Assembly (NCBI RefSeq): GCF_002127585.1
Contig: NZ_NEGZ01000003.1
Coordinates: forward strand, 74,331-138,330
Source: Janthinobacterium sp. GW458P
GTDB taxonomy: Bacteria > Pseudomonadota > Gammaproteobacteria > Burkholderiales > Burkholderiaceae_D
Direction of reading: 5' to 3'
DNA: 64,000 bases
Part shown: one piece after another, positions 17,862 through 24,972 of the stretch
Numbering within the stretch: position 1 is the first letter of the stretch
How the letters are laid out: each line of letters begins with the position of its first letter
Notes under the pieces: model-generated
What the model saw: only the letters and a program-made list of their open reading frames with translations
Databases searched by the model: none
What the model was told of the DNA's origin: nothing
Translations under genes and position numbers: made by a program

Positions 17862-18074
17862 AAGATCGTATACAAGAATAGTAATAGTAGTTAACGGCGG
17901 CATCTTCTGTGGATAAGTCCTGATTTATCCTTGTAAACAATCGCTTGGCGTACGGATAAGCGCTGAGTAAGCGTTGTATCTGCATGGGATGGTTTTGGGA
18001 TAAAAAAAAGTCATCCAAAAAAAATTTCGTTTACTCACATATCGTACCTGTGGATATCCATACGGTTATCCACA
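17862..18074 (-). repeat. Origin-like module 3
   Basis: AT-rich AAGATCGTATACAAGAA-type stretch (17862-17878), triplets TAG-TAA-TAG-TAG (17879-17890), a 17-bp spacer, DnaA box TGTGGATAA (17908), then TGTGGATAT (18049) and TTATCCACA (18066). First box to pair is 141 bp and pair spacing 17 bp. The first box lies 478 bp after that of module 2. The trio is one triplet shorter and its spacer is 4 bp longer than in the other two copies. Confidence 0.8.
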
Positions 18075-18296
18075 GCTCGCAACCCCTGTTGGGGACGGTT
18101 TTTTCGTTGCCCGACAAGCGCGTCAACACGGCGATCATGCTAGCCATGCGATTAATGTCGCCCTGGGCCGGCACTGGTGGTAATCTCAATGTGGCTCAGC
18201 AGCCAAGCATGCATGAACGAATACAGACTCTGGTAACGCGATGCGGCGGGGAGACACGCCGCGCGACAGCTTGATGGCATACCGAAAGGAGCTTCA

Positions 18297-19922
18297 TTGG
18301 AATCGGCAGGCGAATACGACTACATCATCGTGGGCGGCGGCACGGCCGGCTGCGTACTGGCCAACCGGCTCACGCGCGACAAGGACGCCAGCGTTTTACT
18401 CGTGGAAGCGGGCGGCAAGGACGATTACGTGTGGATCCACATCCCCGTCGGCTATCTGCATTGCATCGGCAATCCCCGCACGGACTGGCTGTATGCCACG
18501 CAGGCGGACGCGGGCCTGGGCGGGCGCAGCCTGATGTATCCGCGCGGTAAAGTGCTCGGCGGCAGCTCATCCATCAACGGCATGATCTATATGCGCGGCC
18601 AGGCCGGCGATTACGACCATTGGGCCGACCTGACGGACGACGCTTCCTGGCGCTGGGACAAAGTCTTGCCGCTGTTTAAGCAAAGCGAGGATTATTACGG
18701 CGGCGCGTCGGAAAACCATGGCGCTGGCGGCGAGTGGCGCGTGGAAAAACAGCGCCTGTCGTGGGATATCCTCAATGCCTTCCGCGACGCGGCGCAGCAG
18801 GTCGGCATCCCGAAAACCAGCGATTTCAACGGTGGCGACAATAGCGGCAGCGCGTATTTCGACGTCAACCAGCGCCGCGGCATCCGCTGGAACACCTCGA
18901 AAGCGTTTCTGAAACCGGCGTCGCGCCGGCCGAATCTGACGATCATGACAGGGTGCCATGTGGAACGTCTATTGATCGAGACCACGGAAGCGGGGCCGCG
19001 CTGCACGGGCGTCGTGTTGACGGGCGGCGGCACGCAGTGGCAGGCGACGGCCCGGCGTGAAACTTTATTGACGGCGGGCGCCATCGGTTCGCCGCAATTG
19101 CTGCAATTGTCCGGCATCGGCCCGGCCGCCTTGCTGCGCGAACACGGCATCACGCCCGTGCTCGACGCCGCCGGCGTGGGCGGCAATTTGCAGGACCACC
19201 TGCAGCTGCGCATGGTGTACAAGGTGCAGGGGGTGAAAACCTTGAACGTGATGGCCAGCAATATCGTCGGAAAAATGCAGATCGGCTTGCAATATGCGCT
19301 ATTCCAGAGCGGGCCCATGTCGATGGCGCCGTCGCAGCTGGGGGCATTCGCCAAGTCCGATCCGCAGCAAGCCACGCCGAACCTGCAATACCACGTGCAG
19401 CCCTTGTCGCTCGATAAATTCGGCGAACCCTTGCACGCGTTTCCCGCGTTTACGGCCAGCGTCTGCAATCTGCGCCCCACCTCGCGCGGCCACGTGCGGA
19501 TCGCCTCGGCCGACAGCTATGCGGCGCCGAACATCGTGCCCAATTACCTGAGTACAGAACAGGACCGCAAGGTGGCGGCCGACGCCCTGCGCCTGACGCG
19601 GGCCATCGTGGCCGCGCCCGCCCTGAAAAAGTTTGCGCCGCAGGAATACAAGCCGGGACTGCAATTCCAGAGCGAGGAAGAGCTGGCGCAGGCGGCCAGC
19701 CAGATCGGCACCACGATCTTTCACCCGGTGGGCACCTGCCGCATGGGCGTGGCCGGCGATCCGTCCAGCGTGGTCGACAGCACCTTGCGCGTGATCGGCG
19801 TGGCTGGTTTACGCGTCGTCGACGCTTCCATCATGCCCTACATTACTTCTGGTAATACGAACTCGCCCACCGTGATGATTGCGGAAAAAGCGGCGCAAAT
19901 GATACATGCGGCCTGGAAATAG
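18297..19922 (+). CDS. GMC family FAD-dependent oxidoreductase (choline/alcohol dehydrogenase type)
   Basis: 541 residues. The likely start is TTG at 18297, because AAAGGAG (18285-18291) lies 5 bp upstream and the frame begins right before the FAD motif DYIIVGGGTAGCVLANRL. GMC signatures follow: GKVLGGSSSINGMIYMRG, GAIGSPQLLQLSGIGP, the active-site His in HPVGTCRMG, and the C-terminal SGNTNSPTVMIAEKAA. It oxidises an alcohol, passing electrons to FAD and probably a quinone; the substrate cannot be told, and betB/betI-like neighbours are absent. No signal peptide is seen. It is the first gene right of the origin-like block. Confidence 0.9.
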   Translation: MESAGEYDYIIVGGGTAGCVLANRLTRDKDASVLLVEAGGKDDYVWIHIPVGYLHCIGNPRTDWLYATQADAGLGGRSLMYPRGKVLGGSSSINGMIYMRGQAGDYDHWADLTDDASWRWDKVLPLFKQSEDYYGGASENHGAGGEWRVEKQRLSWDILNAFRDAAQQVGIPKTSDFNGGDNSGSAYFDVNQRRGIRWNTSKAFLKPASRRPNLTIMTGCHVERLLIETTEAGPRCTGVVLTGGGTQWQATARRETLLTAGAIGSPQLLQLSGIGPAALLREHGITPVLDAAGVGGNLQDHLQLRMVYKVQGVKTLNVMASNIVGKMQIGLQYALFQSGPMSMAPSQLGAFAKSDPQQATPNLQYHVQPLSLDKFGEPLHAFPAFTASVCNLRPTSRGHVRIASADSYAAPNIVPNYLSTEQDRKVAADALRLTRAIVAAPALKKFAPQEYKPGLQFQSEEELAQAASQIGTTIFHPVGTCRMGVAGDPSSVVDSTLRVIGVAGLRVVDASIMPYITSGNTNSPTVMIAEKAAQMIHAAWK

Positions 19923-20055
19923 CAGGGCAAGCGTGCAAGTTTGCGCCATTCGGCCTGGCGAAAAATCCCCGTAGTTATACTGTATTGTGCGTTAAATTCA
20001 AGTTGTGTATTATAAAAATGACTAAGTAGTACAAAAAGTACAACTAGGAGACACG

Positions 20056-20826
20056 ATGTCAAACGTAATCTTGGAAACAAGAAATTTGACCAAGGAATTC
20101 AAGGGTTTCACCGCCGTCAGCGAGGTGAACCTGAAGGTAGAGCGGGGCCATATCCACGCCTTGATCGGTCCTAACGGCGCCGGCAAGACCACGTGTTTCA
20201 ACTTGCTCACCAAATTCCTGGTCCCCACCGGCGGACAGATCCTGTTCAACGGGAAAGACATCACGGCCGCCAAACCGGCCCAGATCGCCCGCATGGGCGT
20301 GATCCGTTCCTTCCAGATTTCCGCCGTCTTCCCCCATTTGTCCGTGCTGCAGAATGTGCGCATCGGCTTGCAGCGCCAGCTCGGCACCTCGTTTCACTTC
20401 TGGAAAAGCGAACGTTCATTAAGCCAGCTCAACGACCGTGCCATGGCCTTGCTGGCTGAGGTCGACCTGACGGAGTTTGCCGACACCATCACGGTCGACA
20501 TGCCTTACGGACGCAAGCGGGCGCTGGAGATCGCCACCACCCTGGCGATGGAACCGGAAATGATGCTGCTCGATGAACCGACGCAAGGCATGGGCCACGA
20601 GGACGTGCACCGCGTGACGGAACTGATTAAAAAAGTGTCGGCCGGGCGCACGATTTTGATGGTGGAACACAATATGAGCGTGGTGTCCGGCATCTGCGAC
20701 AAGATTTCTGTCCTGCAGCGCGGCGCCATGCTGGCCGAAGGCAGTTACGCGGAAGTATCGCGCAATCCGCAAGTGATGGAAGCGTACATGGGCACCACCC
20801 ACGCCGAACTGGAAGGGGCGCATTGA
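20056..20826 (+). CDS. livG: Branched-chain amino-acid ABC transporter, ATPase LivG
   Basis: 256 residues. Walker A GPNGAGKTT near residue 39, Walker B MMLLDEPTQGM near residue 175, and MPYGRKRALEIA in place of a textbook LSGGQ, as is common in LivG proteins. The C-terminal extension, with a conserved MEAYMG, fits the HAAT family. It drives uptake of branched-chain or related amino acids with LivF, LivH, LivM and the binding protein. The start follows ACTAGGAGACACG. Its stop overlaps the livF start by 4 bp (ATGA), so the two ATPases are translationally coupled. Substrate cannot be fixed from sequence. Confidence 0.94.
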   Translation: MSNVILETRNLTKEFKGFTAVSEVNLKVERGHIHALIGPNGAGKTTCFNLLTKFLVPTGGQILFNGKDITAAKPAQIARMGVIRSFQISAVFPHLSVLQNVRIGLQRQLGTSFHFWKSERSLSQLNDRAMALLAEVDLTEFADTITVDMPYGRKRALEIATTLAMEPEMMLLDEPTQGMGHEDVHRVTELIKKVSAGRTILMVEHNMSVVSGICDKISVLQRGAMLAEGSYAEVSRNPQVMEAYMGTTHAELEGAH

Positions 20827-21554
20827 TGGCGACACAAGTGAATGGCAACGCACCCGCGCTGGAAATTGCACAATTGCATACGTGGTATGGCGAATCGCAC
20901 ATCCTGCACGACGTTAACTTGAAGGTGGAGCAGGGCGAGGTGGTGACCTTGCTGGGCCGCAACGGCGCCGGCCGCACGACCACCTTGCGCGCCATTATGG
21001 GGCTGACGGGCGCGCGCACGGGTTCCATCAAAGTCCATGGCGCCGAAGCGATAGGTTTGGCCACGCACAAGATCGCCCACCTGGGCATCGGTTACTGTCC
21101 TGAAGAGCGCGGTATTTTCTCGTCGCTGTCGACCGAGGAAAACCTGATGCTGCCGCCGACCCTGGCCAGCGGCGAGAAGGGCATGTCGGTGGAGGAAATC
21201 TACGCCATGTTCCCGAACCTGCAGGAACGCCGGCACAGCCAGGGCACGCGCCTGTCGGGCGGCGAGCAGCAGATGCTGGCCGTGGCGCGCATCCTGCGCA
21301 CGGGCGCACGATTGCTGCTGCTCGATGAAATATCCGAAGGCCTGGCGCCCGTCATCGTGCAGGGCCTGGCGCGCATGATTACCACCCTGAAAGCGAAGGG
21401 ATACACCATCGTCATGGTGGAGCAGAATTTCCGGTTTGCCGCGCCGCTGGCGGACCGGTTTTATGTGATGGAGCACGGTCAGATCGTCGAGACTTTTGCT
21501 GCATCCGAACTGGAGGCCAAGATGCCGGTATTGACCGAGCTGCTTGGCGTGTAG
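20823..21554 (+). CDS. livF: Branched-chain amino-acid ABC transporter, ATPase LivF
   Basis: 243 residues, the second ATPase of the HAAT transporter. The signature LSGGEQQMLAVARIL and Walker B LLLLDEISEGL are present. Walker A reads GRNGAGRTT, with Arg where the catalytic Lys of GxxGxGK(S/T) is expected. My recollection is that this substitution recurs in some betaproteobacterial LivF proteins; if so it is tolerated rather than a sign of decay. Walker B has Ile in place of the usual Pro. ATG at 20823 overlaps the livG stop; a second ATG follows directly. Confidence 0.93.
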   Translation: MMATQVNGNAPALEIAQLHTWYGESHILHDVNLKVEQGEVVTLLGRNGAGRTTTLRAIMGLTGARTGSIKVHGAEAIGLATHKIAHLGIGYCPEERGIFSSLSTEENLMLPPTLASGEKGMSVEEIYAMFPNLQERRHSQGTRLSGGEQQMLAVARILRTGARLLLLDEISEGLAPVIVQGLARMITTLKAKGYTIVMVEQNFRFAAPLADRFYVMEHGQIVETFAASELEAKMPVLTELLGV

Positions 21555-21627
21555 TGCCCATGTCGTTTTTACTCGTCATCGTCCAGCAATCGACTGAATA
21601 GCAAACAATAATCCCAACGGAGACACT

Positions 21628-22836
21628 ATGAAACGTAACGCTATCGCCATTGCCACCGCCACCCTGTGCGCACTGGGTTTTTCCGCTGCCGCGCATGCCC
21701 AGGTATCGGGCGACACCATCAAGATCGGTTTTATTTCCGACATGTCGGGCGTGTATTCCGACGTCGACGGCCTCGGCGGCGCGGAAGCCATCAAGATGGC
21801 GATCGCCGATGCCGGCGTCGTTCTCGCCGGCAAGAAGGTGGAATTCATTTCCGCCGACCACCAGAACAAGGCCGACATCGCCGCCTCGAAGGCGCGCGAA
21901 TGGTTCGACCAGCAGGGCGTCGACATGCTGATCGGCGGCACCAATTCCGGCGCCAGCCTGGCCATGGCCAAGGTCGCGGCGGAAAAGAAAAAAATCTTCA
22001 TCGCCATCGGCGCCGGCTCTTCGCGCCTGACGAACGAGGAATGCACGCCGTACACCGTGCACTACGCTTACGACACGGTGGCGCTGGCGCGCGGCACGGG
22101 CGGCACCATCGTCAAGCAGGGCGGCAAGAACTGGTATTTCATGACGGCCGACTATGCGTTCGGCCATTCGCTGGAAAAAGACACGGCCGAAGTCGTCAAG
22201 GCGGCCGGCGGCAAGGTGCTGGGCAGCGTCAAGCATCCGCTGGGCGCTTCGGATTTCTCTTCCTTCCTGCTGCAGGCGCAGGCGGCCAAGCCGCAGATCC
22301 TGGGTCTGGCCAATGCGGGCGGCGACGCCATCAACAGCATCAAGGCGGCCAACGAGTTTGGCCTGACGAAGTCCATGAAGCTGGCCGGCCTGCTGATCTT
22401 CATCAACGATATTCATTCGCTGGGCCTGAACCTGACGCAGGGCATGTACCTGACGGACGGCTGGTACTGGGACTTGAATGCGGAAACGCGCGCCTGGTCG
22501 AAACGCTATTTCGCCAAGATGAAGAAGGAGCCGTCGATGCTGCAGGCGGCCGACTATTCGGCCGCGGCGAACTACCTGAAAGCCGTCAAGGCCGTCGGCA
22601 CGGACGATACCGAGAAAGTCATGGCGTATCTGAAAAAGACCAAGATCAACGACATGTTCACCCAGAATGGCGAAGTGCGTCCCGACGGCCGCATGGTGCA
22701 CGACATGTATCTGATGGAAGTCAAGAAGCCGTCCGAATCGAAGTACCCATGGGATTACTACAAGGTCGTGGCCACCGTGCCCGGCGCGCAGGCGTATGTG
22801 ACCAAGGCTGAATCGAAGTGTTCGCTGTGGAAGTAA
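21628..22836 (+). CDS. livK: Branched-chain amino-acid ABC transporter, periplasmic binding protein
   Basis: 402 residues with a Sec signal peptide cleaved after AHA at about residue 24. The mature protein begins with TIKIGFISDMSGVYSDVDG, the usual LivJ/LivK (Peripla_BP_6) start, followed by the two-lobed ligand-binding fold. The ligand (leucine-type, urea-related or aromatic acid) is not determined. ATG is preceded by ACGGAGACACT. It sits between the ATPase and permease genes, and tandem hairpins in the next gap probably protect or isolate its message so that the binding protein exceeds the permeases. Confidence 0.93.
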   Translation: MKRNAIAIATATLCALGFSAAAHAQVSGDTIKIGFISDMSGVYSDVDGLGGAEAIKMAIADAGVVLAGKKVEFISADHQNKADIAASKAREWFDQQGVDMLIGGTNSGASLAMAKVAAEKKKIFIAIGAGSSRLTNEECTPYTVHYAYDTVALARGTGGTIVKQGGKNWYFMTADYAFGHSLEKDTAEVVKAAGGKVLGSVKHPLGASDFSSFLLQAQAAKPQILGLANAGGDAINSIKAANEFGLTKSMKLAGLLIFINDIHSLGLNLTQGMYLTDGWYWDLNAETRAWSKRYFAKMKKEPSMLQAADYSAAANYLKAVKAVGTDDTEKVMAYLKKTKINDMFTQNGEVRPDGRMVHDMYLMEVKKPSESKYPWDYYKVVATVPGAQAYVTKAESKCSLWK

Positions 22837-22861
22837 CGCTGTAGCAGTCCGTCAAACGGAT

Positions 22862-22990
22862 TGCCCGCCCGGTGCGGGCAGTCTCTCCTGCAGGCGCTTT
22901 GCCTGCAGGGTTCGCCTTGCGCCGCCGCGCCCGTCTGCGGTGGCGTGTTTCCCTTGATACCACACCGTCGTCCGGCGGTGCTTTTTATAC
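22862..22990 (+). promoter_or_regulatory. Tandem hairpins between livK and livH, probable attenuator/stabiliser
   Basis: The 163-bp gap holds TGCCCGC/GCGGGCA (22862-22880), CCTGCAGGC/GCCTGCAGG (22887-22909), and further down CACCG...CGGTG followed by CTTTTTAT (about 22964-22990), which looks like a weak terminator. This is a usual way to give more binding protein than permease from one transcript. Confidence 0.65.
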
Positions 22991-22999
22991 TGTGATGCC

Positions 23000-23884
23000 A
23001 TGGAAATTTTCGGCGTTCCATTACCTGCGATGATGAGCCAGCTGCTGCTGGGCCTCGTCAACGGCTCGTTCTATGCCATGTTGTCCCTCGGACTGGCCGT
23101 CATCTTCGGCTTGCTCAATGTCATCAACTTCTCGCATGGCGCCATGTACATGATGGGCGCCTTCCTGGCCTGGATGGGCCTCAGTTACTTCGACATCAAT
23201 TACTGGGCCATGCTGGTCATCGCCCCGATCATCGTCGGCCTGTTCGGCATCCTGATCGAAAAAACCATGCTGCGCTGGCTATATAAACTCGACCACCTGT
23301 ATGGACTGCTGCTGACGTTCGGCATCACCCTGATCGTCGAAGGCGTGTTTCGTTCCTTCTATGGCGTCTCGGGCCAGCCGTACGCGGTGCCCGAAGCGCT
23401 GGCCGGCGCGACGGACCTGGGCTTCATGATCCTGCCGAACTACCGTGCCTGGGTGGTGATCGCCTCGCTGTTCGTCTGCCTGGCCACCTGGTTCGTCATC
23501 GAAAAAACCAAGTTGGGCGCCTACCTGCGGGCCGGCACGGAAAACCCGAAACTGGTGGAAGCGTTCGGCATCAACGTGCCGCTGATGGTGACCCTGACCT
23601 TCGGCTTCGGCGTGGCGCTGGCCGGTTTTGCCGGCGTGCTGGCCGCGCCGATCATCCAGGTTTCGCCGCTGATGGGCTCGAACCTGATCATCGTCGTCTT
23701 CGCCGTGGTGGTGATCGGCGGCATGGGGTCCATCATGGGTTCCATCCTCACGGGCCTGGGCCTGGGCGTGATCGAGGGCCTGACCCGCGTGTTTTACCCG
23801 GAAGGCTCGGCCACCGTGGTCTTCGTGGTGATGGTCATCGTGCTGCTGCTGCGTCCCGCCGGCCTGTTCGGCAAAGAAAAGTAA
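23000..23884 (+). CDS. livH: Branched-chain amino-acid ABC transporter, permease LivH
   Basis: 294 residues, polytopic (about eight hydrophobic segments) inner-membrane permease of the LivH type. It contains the typical N-terminal QLLLGLVNGSFYAMLSLGLA, LNVINFSHGAMYMMGAFLA, and the EAFGINVPLMVTLTFGFGVA coupling region. It ends LLLRPAGLFGKEK, the standard family C-terminus. The livM gene follows 31 bp later. Confidence 0.94.
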   Translation: MEIFGVPLPAMMSQLLLGLVNGSFYAMLSLGLAVIFGLLNVINFSHGAMYMMGAFLAWMGLSYFDINYWAMLVIAPIIVGLFGILIEKTMLRWLYKLDHLYGLLLTFGITLIVEGVFRSFYGVSGQPYAVPEALAGATDLGFMILPNYRAWVVIASLFVCLATWFVIEKTKLGAYLRAGTENPKLVEAFGINVPLMVTLTFGFGVALAGFAGVLAAPIIQVSPLMGSNLIIVVFAVVVIGGMGSIMGSILTGLGLGVIEGLTRVFYPEGSATVVFVVMVIVLLLRPAGLFGKEK

Positions 23885-23915
23885 TCCTCATCAGTCATGT
23901 ATTGGAGCTACCACG

Positions 23916-24896
23916 ATGAATAAGAATGTAGGCTACGCCATTGCCCTGCTGCTGGCACTGGCGGCCCCGTTTTACGGCTATCCCGTCTTCCTGATGAAGT
24001 TGCTGTGTTTTGCCCTGTTTGCCTGCGCCTTCAATTTGCTGATCGGCTATACGGGCTTGCTGTCGTTCGGCCACGCGGCCTTCTTTGGCGGCGCCGGCTA
24101 TGTCACCGGCTACGCGCTGCGCAGCTGGGGCTGGCCGACGGAACTCGGTCTGCTGGCCGGCGTGCTCACCGGCGCCGGGCTGGGTCTGGTCATGGGCGGC
24201 CTGGCGATCCGCCGCCAGGGCATCTACTTTACGATGATCACCCTGGCGCTGGCGCAGATGGTGTATTTCCTCGCCCTGCGCCTGCCGTTCACGGGCGGCG
24301 AAGATGGCTTGCAGGGTGTTCCACGTGGAACCTTGCTGGGCATGATAGACCTGGGCAACGACACGGTGCTGTACTACGTCGTGCTGGCCATCTTCATCGC
24401 CGGCTTTGCCCTGATCGTGCGCACCATCCACTCGCCGTTCGGGCAAGTGCTCAAGGCCATCAAGGAAAATGAACCGCGCGCCATCTCGCTCGGCTATGAC
24501 GTCAACCGCTACAAGCTGATGGCCATCGTGCTGTCCGCTTCGCTGGCCGCGCTGGCCGGCGCCACCAAGACCCTGGTGCTGGGCTTTGAGACTTTGACGG
24601 ACGTGTACTGGGGCATGTCGGGCCTGGTCGTGCTGATGACCCTGGTTGGCGGCATGGGCACCCTGGCCGGACCCATCCTTGGCGCCGTGCTGATCATCGC
24701 GCTGGAAAACAAGCTGGGCGACTTCGGCACGTATCTGGCCACGCACACGGGCATCGAATGGTTCGGCACCCTGGGCGAATCGGTGGGCATGGTCACCGGC
24801 GTCATCTTTGTCCTCTGCGTGCTGATGTTCCGGCGCGGCATCGTCGGCGAAGCCATCGCGCGCTTCAGCGCCAGGCCAGCCAAGGCCGCTGTCTGA
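23916..24896 (+). CDS. livM: Branched-chain amino-acid ABC transporter, permease LivM
   Basis: 326 residues, inner-membrane permease partner of LivH, with about nine hydrophobic stretches, the family segment YTGLLSFGHAAFFGGAGYV, and the KENEPRAISLGYDVNRYKL coupling loop. It ends the livGFKHM operon at a terminator (24906-24933). A parS site lies inside the coding sequence at 24317-24332, encoding part of a GVPRGTLLG segment. Confidence 0.94.
   Translation: MNKNVGYAIALLLALAAPFYGYPVFLMKLLCFALFACAFNLLIGYTGLLSFGHAAFFGGAGYVTGYALRSWGWPTELGLLAGVLTGAGLGLVMGGLAIRRQGIYFTMITLALAQMVYFLALRLPFTGGEDGLQGVPRGTLLGMIDLGNDTVLYYVVLAIFIAGFALIVRTIHSPFGQVLKAIKENEPRAISLGYDVNRYKLMAIVLSASLAALAGATKTLVLGFETLTDVYWGMSGLVVLMTLVGGMGTLAGPILGAVLIIALENKLGDFGTYLATHTGIEWFGTLGESVGMVTGVIFVLCVLMFRRGIVGEAIARFSARPAKAAV
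24317..24332. other. parS site 1 (inside livM)
   Basis: TGTTCCACGTGGAACC matches the bacterial parS consensus, with a perfect 14-bp palindrome at 24318-24331. It is one of four strong sites within 5 kb, 7.8 kb upstream of parA. Confidence 0.8.
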
Positions 24897-24905
24897 TTTT
24901 CAAGC

Positions 24906-24933
24906 AACGCCGGACCGATCATCCGGCGTTTTT
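24906..24933 (+). terminator. Terminator of the liv operon
   Basis: AACGCCGGA (24906-24914) pairs with TCCGGCGTT (24922-24930), followed by TTT; 10 bp after the livM stop. Confidence 0.85.
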
Positions 24934-24972
24934 CATTGTGCGTCCATTGTGACTTCAACGGAGAGAACCACC

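Larger units (their letters stand above)
16841..18074. other. Candidate replication origin: triplicated DnaA-box/trio region
   Basis: This AT-rich block between mtnN and the GMC oxidoreductase gene shows no credible coding sequence. It contains six exact DnaA boxes: 16966-16974, 17430-17438 and 17908-17916 on the minus strand; 17124, 17587 and 18066 on the plus strand. Three one-mismatch boxes (TGTGGATAT at 17107, 17570 and 18049) and one TGTGGACAA (17072) add to these. Each minus-strand box lies beside a run of TAG/TAA triplets and an AT-rich stretch. Read on the minus strand this is box, short spacer, CTATTACTACTA and TTTTTATATA, the order of the basal unwinding element of bacterial origins. 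The arrangement occurs three times. The motif TTGCAAAACGGTTT also recurs (16841, 17676; partial at 17278). Nearby parS sites, parAB and mnmG fit an origin. Function is inferred. Confidence 0.75.

Noticed and set aside
16808..18274. Several short frames (60-145 codons) inside the origin-like block
   Set aside because: They have low-complexity Phe/Lys/Arg-rich sequences, overlap repeats, and lack ribosome binding sites and family resemblance.
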